Assembly (NCBI RefSeq): GCF_000379105.1
Contig: NZ_KB900609.1
Span: 2,738,674-2,802,673 of the forward strand
DNA length: 64,000 nucleotides
Reading direction: 5' to 3'
Source of the DNA: Methylobacterium sp. WSM2598
Lineage (GTDB): Bacteria; Pseudomonadota; Alphaproteobacteria; Rhizobiales; Beijerinckiaceae
Shown here: positions 8,099 through 15,867 of the stretch, one piece after another
How the letters are laid out: every line of letters starts with the position of its first letter
Position numbering within the stretch: position 1 is the stretch's first letter
The notes under the pieces: generated by a model
What the model saw: only the letters and a program-made list of their open reading frames with translations
What the model was told of the DNA's origin: nothing
Database searches by the model: none
Translations under genes and position numbers: made by a program

Positions 8099-10114
8099 TC
8101 ACGAGGCGGCCAGGCGGCGCGCGGGCGCGGCGCGGATCTCCTCCAGCCGCGCGCCGTAGCGCTTCGCGATCGCCGGGATGCTGAAACGCGCCTTGACGAG
8201 ACGGGCCGCGCTCACGCCCTTGGCGCGCGCCGCGGCCCGGTCGGTCGCGACGTGGCGCATGGCGGCGGCGGCCTGCCGGAGGTCGGCATCGGCCCAGACG
8301 CTGCCGCGCTCGACGAAGATGTACTCGTCCCTCTGCACCCCGACGAGGTCGTACCCGATCAGGTAGGCGCTCTCCTCGCTGCAGAAATCCATGTTGCCGC
8401 CATAGGCCGTCGCGATCACCGGCCGCTCGAGCTGCATGGCCTCGATCATGCCGAAGCCCCAGCCCTCGGACCGATGCAGCGAGACGTAGCAGTCGCAGGC
8501 CTTCTTGAGGGCGAGGAGGTCCCTGTACTTGAGCGTCTCGTCGACGATCAGGATCCGCGGGTCCGCCCTGCAGGCGTCGTCGATCTTCCTCCAGATCGCC
8601 ACTTGGTGCGGATCGCCGACCCGGGTCCTGTTCTGGGTCTTGATGACGAGGGCGACCGCCTCGGTGCCGAGCGGAAAGGCCTGCCGGAACGCCTCGACGG
8701 CGGCCAGCGGGTTCTTGCGCTCGATGAAGGAGAAGGAGTCGAAGGTGGTGAGGAAGATTGTCGCGTCGCGCTCCAGCCCGAGGCTGCCGAGGTCCATCGC
8801 CTCCACCTCGGGCAGCGGCTCGACCGCCATGCCCACGTTCACCACCGGCTTGTCGGTGAACCGGGCGTAGATCTCGCGGTTGTACTCCGAAGAGACCCAG
8901 ATCTCATCGAGCAGATCGAGCGCCAGATTATGGCACTTCGGGATCTGATTCAGCTCCCAGAAGAAATATCCGATATTGTAACTGTTGGCCACGATCTCGC
9001 GCTGCTCGAACGCGTAGACCAGGGGAATCGATTCGGCGTTGAGGTGGATGAGGTTGATCTCGCGCGGAGCGGTGAAGGTCTCGAAGTTCAGCTCGGTGGC
9101 GAAGCCGATGGGCGCCGGGTTGTCGAGGCCGAAGGGCAGCGCGGTGGGACGCACGCGCTCGGCGGCCGTCAGGATCTCGTAGGAGATGCGCGTCGCCTGG
9201 CCGAGGCCCGACGTCTGGAGGAGCGGACCGATCAGGGCGACGCCGGGTTCGGGGTGGGAGCGCGGGAAATCCCGCTTCGGCAGCAGGAACTCGCCGTAAT
9301 CCCGAACCTCGGCCGTGCTCTCGCCGGCCCCCTGCCTCGCCAGCTTGGCCGCGAGGGCCTCCGCCTGCCCGCGCAGGGCCGCCACGCGGGAGGGCGGCGC
9401 GCCCGGCGGCAGGGCGACGGCCGCGATGATCTCGTCGAAGAGCGAGGCGGCCTCCGCCCTCGCCCGCAGCAGCTGCCGGACCTGACTGCCCGGCAGGAAG
9501 CTCCTGAGGTAGGGCCGCGTGTAGCTCGACAGGATCAGGTAGCAGAGATAGGCGGCGCGGTCCGAGGCCTTGTCCCTGGTCAGGTCGAGCTTGGCCCGGT
9601 CGCGCTCGAACTGGATCTCCATGAAGATGTTGAAGGGGAAGTCGGCGTACGGCGCGCTCGACGGCGCCTGCAGGACCGCGATCTGCTCCCGCGTCACGAG
9701 CGCGCGATGCAGCTTGGCGTCGATCGTCCGCTCGAAGCACCACCAGTAGACGGCTTCGCGCAGCACGCGCACATCGGCCAGGTTGAGGTGGCTCGGCAGT
9801 TCCCGCACGACGGAATTGTAGAGGGCGACGGTCACGGCCGGCGACAGGCCGGCGAGCGGCATCGGCCGGTTCAGGAACGCCACCTGCGCGCGCGACAGCG
9901 GCATCTCGAAGCGCGTGCCCTGCGCCTTGCGGTGCGCCTGGTAGTCCGTCAGGTACCACATCAGGACCTTGAGCCGATCCTGCAGCGAGCCGGTCATGTC
10001 GTCGAGGTGGTGGTCCCGCACGAGGCGGAAGCTCTCGAACTGAACGTACTTCGTGATGAGACCTTCCGGGTCGCGCTCCGGATTGGCGACCTGGAGGATG
10101 GGGGAGCTGCTCAT
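8099..10114 (-). CDS. Glycosyltransferase, GT4-like C-terminus with an unrecognised N-terminal domain
   Basis: A 671-residue protein. The C-terminal part (about 290-650) looks like a GT-B group 1 glycosyltransferase: 'VALIGPLLQTSGLGQATRIS' early in the fold, 'NIGYFFWELNQIP', 'EIWVSSEYNREIY', and the donor-site E-x7-E motif 'EGWGFGMIE' at about 550 followed by 'VIATAYGGNMDF'. The first 260 residues are helical, contain 'YWWCFERTIDA', and match no domain I know. Sitting between gmd and the GW-repeat protein on the same strand, it probably transfers a sugar, perhaps D-rhamnose, to a surface glycan. Acceptor and linkage are unknown. Confidence 0.8.
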   Translation of the reverse strand: MSSSPILQVANPERDPEGLITKYVQFESFRLVRDHHLDDMTGSLQDRLKVLMWYLTDYQAHRKAQGTRFEMPLSRAQVAFLNRPMPLAGLSPAVTVALYNSVVRELPSHLNLADVRVLREAVYWWCFERTIDAKLHRALVTREQIAVLQAPSSAPYADFPFNIFMEIQFERDRAKLDLTRDKASDRAAYLCYLILSSYTRPYLRSFLPGSQVRQLLRARAEAASLFDEIIAAVALPPGAPPSRVAALRGQAEALAAKLARQGAGESTAEVRDYGEFLLPKRDFPRSHPEPGVALIGPLLQTSGLGQATRISYEILTAAERVRPTALPFGLDNPAPIGFATELNFETFTAPREINLIHLNAESIPLVYAFEQREIVANSYNIGYFFWELNQIPKCHNLALDLLDEIWVSSEYNREIYARFTDKPVVNVGMAVEPLPEVEAMDLGSLGLERDATIFLTTFDSFSFIERKNPLAAVEAFRQAFPLGTEAVALVIKTQNRTRVGDPHQVAIWRKIDDACRADPRILIVDETLKYRDLLALKKACDCYVSLHRSEGWGFGMIEAMQLERPVIATAYGGNMDFCSEESAYLIGYDLVGVQRDEYIFVERGSVWADADLRQAAAAMRHVATDRAAARAKGVSAARLVKARFSIPAIAKRYGARLEEIRAAPARRLAAS

Positions 10115-10157
10115 CGGGTGCCTGCGGGTTGATCGGTCGTCGGAGGGCGGCGGGGGC

Positions 10158-10994
10158 TCAGTCGCGGGACGCCGCGGTCTCGATGCCGTGGTCTCGCGCG
10201 AGCGCGGCGATCTCGACGAGCGCCATCCGCAGCTGCACCTTCATCTGGTCCGAGATCCCGCCGCTCTTGACGACCGCGACGGCGCTCGTCGGAATCGGCG
10301 CGGGGGTGAGGGGCTCGCCCGTCTCGGCGATGAGGAGGGTGACGGCGTTCCGCGCGCCGACCTCGGCGAGGTTGACCTCGAAACCGTGGCGGCCGTCGCC
10401 GATCCCGGCCTCCTCCAGGTCGGCGCGGTAAAGGTCGGCCGTGATCAGGACCGACCTGCCGGTCTCCCCGAGGGCCTGCAGCAGGACGGCGCCGGAAGGG
10501 CTGCGCGTGTCCTGGATCCAGCCCAGGACCGACCGCGAATCGACCCGGTCGATGTTCCACCGCCAGCGGGACGCCGGCGCGGACTCCTCCCGCCGGGCGG
10601 GCGAGGCGGGAAGCGGGCCCGTGTCGAAGGGGAAGACGCCGAGGACGTCCTGCGTCTCCACCACCCGGACGGTCACCTCGCCCGCCTCCTGCGTCCACCC
10701 GCTGAGGTCGATCTCGAAGCAATGGGCACCGTTGCCGATGCCGGCCTCCCGCAGATCCTGCCGGAAGATGTCGGCGGTGGCGCGCGCCCGCTGGCCCGCG
10801 GAGGAGGTCGCCTCGACGGTCAGGGCGGCGTGGGCGCGCGAGCTGTCATAGGCCCAGCCCGCGATGCGCCGGCCCTCGACGACGTCGATGTTCGACCTGA
10901 CGGCCGATTTCGGCGTCCTGCCGCGCGCGTAGACGGTGGTGACCCAGCCGGCGACGCGCTTGCGCTGAGGGGGAGCGGTGTCGTTCGTCGTCAT
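10158..10994 (-). CDS. Tandem 'GW' repeat protein of the polysaccharide cluster
   Basis: A 278-residue protein dominated by two homologous units. Each opens 'NID-V-(E/D)-(G/S)R' followed by 'GWAYD' or 'GWIQD' and closes with 'TAD(I/L)(F/Y)R-DL-EAGIG(N/D)G-H-FE(I/V)(D/N)L'; they cover about residues 35-105 and 150-220. A third short 'AGWVTTVY' precedes the first. Such beta-rich units accompany glycosyltransferases in alphaproteobacterial surface-glycan loci. The last 40 residues form a helix. Start ATG 10992-10994 was preferred to a much longer open frame whose extension is arginine-rich shadow. It lies 43 bp upstream of the glycosyltransferase. No enzymatic motif is visible; a carbohydrate-binding or scaffolding role is an inference. 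Confidence 0.65.
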   Translation of the reverse strand: MTTNDTAPPQRKRVAGWVTTVYARGRTPKSAVRSNIDVVEGRRIAGWAYDSSRAHAALTVEATSSAGQRARATADIFRQDLREAGIGNGAHCFEIDLSGWTQEAGEVTVRVVETQDVLGVFPFDTGPLPASPARREESAPASRWRWNIDRVDSRSVLGWIQDTRSPSGAVLLQALGETGRSVLITADLYRADLEEAGIGDGRHGFEVNLAEVGARNAVTLLIAETGEPLTPAPIPTSAVAVVKSGGISDQMKVQLRMALVEIAALARDHGIETAASRD

Positions 10995-11472
10995 GTCTGG
11001 CCTCGGGAGGGAATCGCGACGGGGCTGGCGGGGCTCGCCCGGATCGAACCGGGTCCCGCGATGGCAGCCGTCAGGCGGCCGGGAGGGCGCGCGCCGGCAG
11101 GAGCATCGCTCGAGCGGCGTCGCCCGGCCGGCCCGCCGCGTCGCTCCGGGATCGACAAGTTGCGAGGCCGGCACGCCGTGTGACCGGATCCTGAAGGACC
11201 CGGATGCGAGGGGTGCGCCGGGGCGTCCCATTCGGTCGTTGCTGCATTGCGTCGGACGATTTCCTTGCGTCGCGCGACGGGCTGACTTCGGTGCAGGGGG
11301 CCGGTCAGCGAGGAGCGCGGCCGTCTCCTTAGCCGAGTTGATCCGGCGCGCCAATTCGCCGGGCCCCGATGATCGCCCCGCCCCGCGCGGCGGCCGCCGG
11401 GCCGCCAGCCTTGAGTCGGACCCGGGAGGGCTGCTATCCGGCGTCTGCAACGCCTACCAAAGGAATGGGGCC
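10995..11472. other. Divergent intergenic region between the GW-repeat gene and ugd
   Basis: This 478-bp stretch separates the minus-strand polysaccharide genes from ugd on the plus strand and should hold promoters for both. All open frames crossing it are arginine/proline-rich and unlike protein. A short T-arm-like palindrome (CCCGG/CCGGG around ATCGAA, about 11040) is present but no tRNA can be folded around it. No operator or riboswitch could be recognised by eye. Confidence 0.35.
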
Positions 11473-12795
11473 ATGCGGGTCGCGATGGTTGGGTCCGGCT
11501 ATGTCGGGCTGGTCTCGGGGGCCTGTTTCGCCGATTTCGGCCACGCGGTCGTCTGCGTCGACAAGGATCCCGACAAGATCGCCGCACTCAACGCCGGCCG
11601 CATCCCGATCTTCGAGCCCGGCCTCGACGCCCTGGTGGCCGAGAACGTCCGCCAGGGCCGCCTCTCCTTCACCACCGACCTCGCCCAGGGCGTCGCGGGC
11701 GCCGACGCCGTCTTCATCGCCGTCGGCACCCCCTCGCGCCGCGGCGACGGCTTCGCCGACCTCACCTACGTGCATCAGGCGGCCCGCGACATCGCCCGAG
11801 CCCTCGACGGCTACGCGGTCGTGGTGACGAAATCGACCGTCCCGGTCGGCACCGGCGACGAGGTCGAGCGCATCATCCGCGAGACCCGGCCCGAGGCCGA
11901 TTTCGCCGTGGTCTCCAACCCGGAATTCCTGCGCGAGGGCGCCGCCATCGCGGATTTCAAGCGGCCCGACCGCATCGTCATCGGGGCCGAGGAGCCCCGC
12001 GCGGCCGAGGTGATCAGCGAGCTCTACCGCCCGCTCTACCTCAACCAGGCCCCCATCCTGGTCACCTCCCGGCGCACCGCCGAGCTCACCAAGTACGCGG
12101 CCAACGCCTTCCTGGCCACCAAGATCACCTTCATCAACGAGATGGCGGACCTGTGCGAGAGGGTCGGGGCCGACGTGCAGCAGGTGGCGCGCGGAATCGG
12201 GCTCGACAACCGCATCGGCGCGAAGTTCCTGCATGCCGGCCCGGGCTACGGCGGCTCGTGCTTCCCCAAGGATACGCTGGCGCTGGTCAAGACGGCGCAG
12301 GATGCGGGCAGCCCGGTGCGCCTCGTCGAGACCGTGGTGGCGGTCAACGACCAGCGCAAGCGCGCGATGGCGCGCAAGGTGGTGGCGGCCTGCGGGGGCT
12401 CGGTGCGGGGCAGGACGATCGCGGTGCTGGGTCTGACCTTCAAGCCCAACACCGACGACATGCGCGACGCGCCCTCGCTCTCGATCATCGCGGGGCTGCA
12501 GGATGCCGGGGCGCGGGTGCGGGCCTACGACCCGGAGGGGATGGAGCAGGCGCGCCCGCTTCTCACGGACGTGGATTACGCGAGCGACCCCTACGGCTGC
12601 GCCGACGGCGCGGACGCGCTGGTGCTGGTGACCGAGTGGGACGCGTTCCGGGCGCTCGACCTCGCGCGGCTGCGCGGGGTGATGGCGGTGCCGGTGCTGG
12701 TGGACCTGCGCAACGTCTACCGGCCGGAGGACGCGCGCAAGCACGGCTTTTCCTACACCAGCGTCGGACGGGCCGGGCAGCCGCTCCCCGCCTGA
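11473..12795 (+). CDS. ugd: UDP-glucose 6-dehydrogenase
   Basis: A 440-residue enzyme that oxidises UDP-glucose twice to UDP-glucuronate, a precursor of acidic polysaccharides. NAD-binding 'MVGSGYVGLVSGACFADFGH' is at the N-terminus; 'VTKSTVPVGTGD', 'SNPEFLREG', 'ELTKYAANAFLATKI', the catalytic cysteine in 'GPGYGGSCFPKDT' (about 260) and 'GLTFKPNTDDMRDAPSL' (about 320) follow in normal order. ATG 11473-11475 is chosen because the motif begins three residues later; the longer upstream extension has no protein character. It is divergent from the GDP-rhamnose genes and fits the same glycan locus. Confidence 0.95.
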   Translation: MRVAMVGSGYVGLVSGACFADFGHAVVCVDKDPDKIAALNAGRIPIFEPGLDALVAENVRQGRLSFTTDLAQGVAGADAVFIAVGTPSRRGDGFADLTYVHQAARDIARALDGYAVVVTKSTVPVGTGDEVERIIRETRPEADFAVVSNPEFLREGAAIADFKRPDRIVIGAEEPRAAEVISELYRPLYLNQAPILVTSRRTAELTKYAANAFLATKITFINEMADLCERVGADVQQVARGIGLDNRIGAKFLHAGPGYGGSCFPKDTLALVKTAQDAGSPVRLVETVVAVNDQRKRAMARKVVAACGGSVRGRTIAVLGLTFKPNTDDMRDAPSLSIIAGLQDAGARVRAYDPEGMEQARPLLTDVDYASDPYGCADGADALVLVTEWDAFRALDLARLRGVMAVPVLVDLRNVYRPEDARKHGFSYTSVGRAGQPLPA

Positions 12796-12819
12796 CCCGG
12801 CCGGGGCGGCGGCCCCCGC

Positions 12820-13704
12820 TCACACGGCGACGACCGTGCGGGGATCGAAGGTCCCGCCCTCGACCGGATTGGCCACGCAGCGCGTGCCGTAGAGGGCGAG
12901 GTCGTGGCCGGCATGGAAATGGCCGGAGACCCAGAGCGCCGGGCGATGGGCGGGCGCGAGGTCGGCCAGCACCGTCGTGGCGTAGAAGGCCGGCACCCAC
13001 CAGGGCACGCCCGGCGCGTCGCGGTAGCGGTCGGCGGCCTCGGCGATCGGCGGGTGATGGGTGACCGCGACGGTCGGCCCCGCATGCGGCCGCGCGAGGG
13101 CGGCCGCCAGCAGGGCGCGGTCCCGCGCGTGGGCCTCCATCGCCGCGGCGGGCGTCCAGGCCGCCCCGTCCGCGAGCCGAATCGCCCGGAACTCGCGCGA
13201 GCCGGTGAGCGGGTCGGTCATGCGCGCCGCCGCGTAGGCGGCCGGGTCGGCGGGCCGGCCCGGCGCGTCGGGGGCGAGCCAGCGCCCGGCCAGCGCCCAG
13301 TCGCTCCACAGGGTCGCGCCCACGAAGCGCACGCCCGCGATCACCGCGGCCTCCGCGGCCCGCAGCAGCGCGATGCGGGTCCGCCCGGCCGCGGCGTTGA
13401 TCCGCTCCACCTCGGCGGCGAGGGCGGCGAGGAGCGCCGGGGCGGTGCGCGGATCGCCCGCCGGGGCGTAGTGCTCATGGTTGCCGGGCACCAGCACCGC
13501 GGGGCGCTCCCCCGCGAGGCCGAGCAGCACCGCGAGCCCCCGCTCCGGCTGACCCTCCCAGACGTCCCCCGCGCAGACGAGCACGTCGAAGGGCTCCGCC
13601 GGGGGCGGGATGGCGGCGGGGTCGCGCCGCTCCAGGTGCAGGTCGGAGAGCACGAACAGGCGCAGCGGCCCGGGCGCGTCGTCGGCGGTGGCGTGGCGCG
13701 GCAT
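12820..13704 (-). CDS. Metallophosphoesterase
   Basis: A 294-residue calcineurin-like phosphoesterase. Metal-binding motifs appear in order: 'LSDLHLERRD' (about 20), 'VCAGDVWEG' (about 45), 'VPGNHEHY' (about 75), 'VTHHPP' (about 215) and 'GHFHAGHD' (about 265). Two metal ions and phosphoester hydrolysis are expected; the substrate is not evident. The start at 13704 is the first ATG before the conserved fold; an upstream extension is compositionally a shadow. It converges on ugd with a 24-bp gap and is probably not part of the polysaccharide pathway. Confidence 0.83.
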   Translation of the reverse strand: MPRHATADDAPGPLRLFVLSDLHLERRDPAAIPPPAEPFDVLVCAGDVWEGQPERGLAVLLGLAGERPAVLVPGNHEHYAPAGDPRTAPALLAALAAEVERINAAAGRTRIALLRAAEAAVIAGVRFVGATLWSDWALAGRWLAPDAPGRPADPAAYAAARMTDPLTGSREFRAIRLADGAAWTPAAAMEAHARDRALLAAALARPHAGPTVAVTHHPPIAEAADRYRDAPGVPWWVPAFYATTVLADLAPAHRPALWVSGHFHAGHDLALYGTRCVANPVEGGTFDPRTVVAV

Positions 13705-13883
13705 CGCGTGGCTCCGTCGCGGGATCGGGCCGCGTCTATGCCCCGCGCCCGGCCGCCGCGCCAAGCCCGCCGCACCAAGCCCGCGGCGGCGGGCCCGGCC
13801 CCGACCTTCGGGCACTGGATTCGGGTCGGATCCTGTGCGAGGCCGCAGCGGGCGCAAACCTTGCGCGAGTGGGAGAGACGCCG

Positions 13884-14348
13884 ATGCTGCCCGAACTGCG
13901 CGTTCTGTACTTCGAGGATCTCGCCGTCGGGATGTCCGAGACGCTGTCGAAGACGATCTCGTCCTCCGACGTGGTCGGCTTCGCGGAGATCACCGGCGAT
14001 CGCAACCCGATCCACCTCTCCGAGCACTTCGCCGCCCGCACGCCGTTCGGCACCCGCATCGCCCACGGCCTCTACACGGCCGGGTTGATCTCGGCCGTGC
14101 TCGGCACGCGCCTCCCCGGGCCGGGGGCGGTCTACATCAGCCAGAGCCTGAACTTTCGCGCGCCCGTGCGCATCGGCGACACGGTCGAGGTCACGGTCGA
14201 GGTGGCCGAGCTCGTCCCCGAGCGCCGCCGCGCCCGGCTCACCTGCACCTGCAGCGTCGGCGGCGAGACCGTGCTGGACGGCGAGGCGCTCGTGAAGGTG
14301 CCGACCCGGGCCGAGGCCGATCCGCTCGCGGCCCGCGCCAAGGGCTGA
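13884..14348 (+). CDS. MaoC family (R)-specific enoyl-CoA hydratase
   Basis: A 154-residue single hot-dog protein of the MaoC/PhaJ type, which adds water to trans-2-enoyl-CoA to give (R)-3-hydroxyacyl-CoA. The hydratase signature is clear: 'FAEITGDRNPIHLSEHFAA' (catalytic D and H) followed by 'FGTRIAHGLYTAGLISAVL'. ATG 13884 is preceded by GGGAGAG at good spacing. PhaJ-type enzymes feed beta-oxidation intermediates into polyhydroxyalkanoate, consistent with the phasins found further right, but the link is an inference. The following TrmH gene starts 18 bp downstream. Confidence 0.87.
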   Translation: MLPELRVLYFEDLAVGMSETLSKTISSSDVVGFAEITGDRNPIHLSEHFAARTPFGTRIAHGLYTAGLISAVLGTRLPGPGAVYISQSLNFRAPVRIGDTVEVTVEVAELVPERRRARLTCTCSVGGETVLDGEALVKVPTRAEADPLAARAKG

Positions 14349-14366
14349 CCGGCGCGAGCCGACCGC

Positions 14367-15176
14367 GTGCCCGAGCCCATCCCGATCGAGGATCCGGCCG
14401 ACCCGCGGCTCAGCGCCTTCGCGGCGATCCGCGAGCGCGACCTCGTCGGGCGCCGGGGCCGCTTCGTCGCCGAGGGCGAGGTGGTGCTGCGGGTCCTGCT
14501 CTCGGGCCGCGCCCGGTTCCGGATCGAGTCGGTCCTGCTCTCGCCCGAGCGCCTGGCCTCCCTGCGGCCGGCCCTCGCCGCCTTGACCGACGCCCCGGTC
14601 TACCTCGCGCCGCGCGCGGTGATGAGCGCGCTCGCCGGCTTCCCGATCCACCGCGGCGTGCTGGCGATCGGGCGATCGGGCGAGACCCCGCCGGCCGAGT
14701 CGCTGGTGCCGCCGGGGCCCGCCCTGCTGCTCGGGCTGGTGGGCCTCGCCAACCACGACAATGTCGGGGGGCTGTTCCGCAACGCCGCCGCCTTCGGGGC
14801 CGACGCGGTGCTGCTCGACGCGGCCACCTGCGACCCTCTCTACCGCAAGGCGATCCGGGTCTCGGCCGGCACCTGCCTGACCCTTCCCTTCGCCCGGCTG
14901 CCGGACGGCGAGGCCCTGCTCGCCCTCTGCGAGCGGCACGGGATCGTGCCGCTGGCCCTCACCCCCGGCGGCGGGGAGGAGATCGCGCAGCTGCCGCCCC
15001 TCCCCCGCGCGATGCTCCTGCTCGGCACCGAGGGGACCGGGCTCCCGGACGCCCTGATGGCGCGGGCCCGGCGGGTGCGGATCGCGATGGCGCCGGGCGT
15101 CGATTCGCTCAACGTGGCGGCGGCGGGGGCGGTGGCGCTGCACCGGATCGCGGCGCCGCGCCTCTCCGGTCCCTGA
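14367..15176 (+). CDS. TrmH/SpoU family RNA 2'-O-methyltransferase
   Basis: A 269-residue SPOUT methyltransferase. A substrate-binding N-terminal region (about 1-95) contains 'GRFVAEGEVVL'. The C-terminal knotted domain shows the three family motifs: 'GLANHDNVGGLFRNAAAFGA' (motif 1), 'LLLGTEGTGLPDAL' (motif 2) and 'GVDSLNVAAAGAVALH' (motif 3). It methylates a ribose in rRNA or tRNA with S-adenosylmethionine; the target base is not predictable. The start is a GTG at 14367-14369 with a weak ribosome site, 18 bp after the MaoC gene, suggesting coupling. Confidence 0.88.
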   Translation: MPEPIPIEDPADPRLSAFAAIRERDLVGRRGRFVAEGEVVLRVLLSGRARFRIESVLLSPERLASLRPALAALTDAPVYLAPRAVMSALAGFPIHRGVLAIGRSGETPPAESLVPPGPALLLGLVGLANHDNVGGLFRNAAAFGADAVLLDAATCDPLYRKAIRVSAGTCLTLPFARLPDGEALLALCERHGIVPLALTPGGGEEIAQLPPLPRAMLLLGTEGTGLPDALMARARRVRIAMAPGVDSLNVAAAGAVALHRIAAPRLSGP

Positions 15177-15191
15177 CGCGCCTCACACGAC

Positions 15192-15288
15192 ATCCGACGG
15201 ATTGCGTCGCCGTGCGGATGTCGGCCGCGCTCACGCGCCGCGCGGGCTTGGCATCCGCTGTCCGGACGTGATTGTCCGGACAGCGGAT
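15192..15288 (-). repeat. Palindromic intergenic repeat (REP-like), copy B
   Basis: Inverted copy of the element at 2001-2105. A perfect 15-bp inverted repeat (15253-15267 with 15274-15288, arm ATCCGCTGTCCGGAC) encloses a 6-base loop; leftwards it is followed by the shared linker (GCTCACGCGCCGCGCGGGC) and by CCGACGGATTGCGTCGC, the reverse complement of the end of copy A. It lies between trmH (+) and a hypothetical gene (-), where transcription converges, and overlaps the last bases of the latter. Confidence 0.75.
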
Positions 15289-15725
15289 CACCGCCCCGGC
15301 AGCGCCTCCGGGACGGTCTCGGCGTCGGCGGCGTCGCCGTAGACCGCCTCGCGGATCAGCCGCTCGGTGGTCTCCTCGAAGAAGGCCAGCATCTCCTCGT
15401 GCAGGGCGGTGAACTGCGCCCAGACCACCGCGTCGAAGACGGAGCGCGGGGCCCGCACCATCACGGTGGTGCGGCGCTGGCGCGGATAGCGGTAGGGGCG
15501 CAGGCCGTAGCGCCGGCACAGGGCGATGAGCAGCCGGGCCGACCACGCGTCCGGCACCGTGAGCTTCAGCTCGATGGGCGGCTCCGCCCGCGCGGTCTCG
15601 GCGAGCCGCGCCCGCAGCCGCCGCACCGCCGCCTCGGCGGCATCCCGCTCGCCGGAGGTGGCCGCCCCCGCGAACAGGCTCTCGGCCTTGCGCAGCCGCT
15701 CGCGCAGCCTCTCCTCGATGTCCAT
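15288..15725 (-). CDS. Conserved hypothetical protein, DUF2786-like N-terminus
   Basis: A 145-residue protein. The N-terminal helix pair 'RLRKAESLFAGAATSGERDA' and 'AEAAVRRLRARLAET' resembles DUF2786, a short domain of unknown role often found N-terminal to nuclease-like regions. The middle has 'YGLRPYRYPRQRRTTVMVRA', and the last 50 residues are helical. A longer frame to 15818 exists, but ATG 15723-15725 ('MDIEERLRERL') gives the sensible start. It is convergent with trmH; its stop region overlaps the terminal bases of repeat copy B. Function unknown. Confidence 0.6.
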   Translation of the reverse strand: MDIEERLRERLRKAESLFAGAATSGERDAAEAAVRRLRARLAETARAEPPIELKLTVPDAWSARLLIALCRRYGLRPYRYPRQRRTTVMVRAPRSVFDAVVWAQFTALHEEMLAFFEETTERLIREAVYGDAADAETVPEALPGR

Positions 15726-15867
15726 CGCCGCCCCGCCGGACCCCGGAGGCGATGATGCGCCCCGGCCACTGGCGCGCAATCCTGTCACGCCCCCAGCATG
15801 CGCGACAAAGAGCGGCAATTGCCGCGCTCGTCCGGCGCGCCAAACTAGGCCGTAGGGGAAACGGCCG

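Noticed and set aside
11030..11075. tRNA-like T-arm (CCCGG ATCGAAC CGGG type) upstream of ugd
   Set aside because: No acceptor, D-arm or anticodon arm can be built around it; no CCA at the expected place.
10978..11472. N-terminal extension of ugd to 10978
   Set aside because: The Rossmann motif begins right after ATG 11473; the extension is Arg/Pro-rich and overlaps the divergent promoter region.
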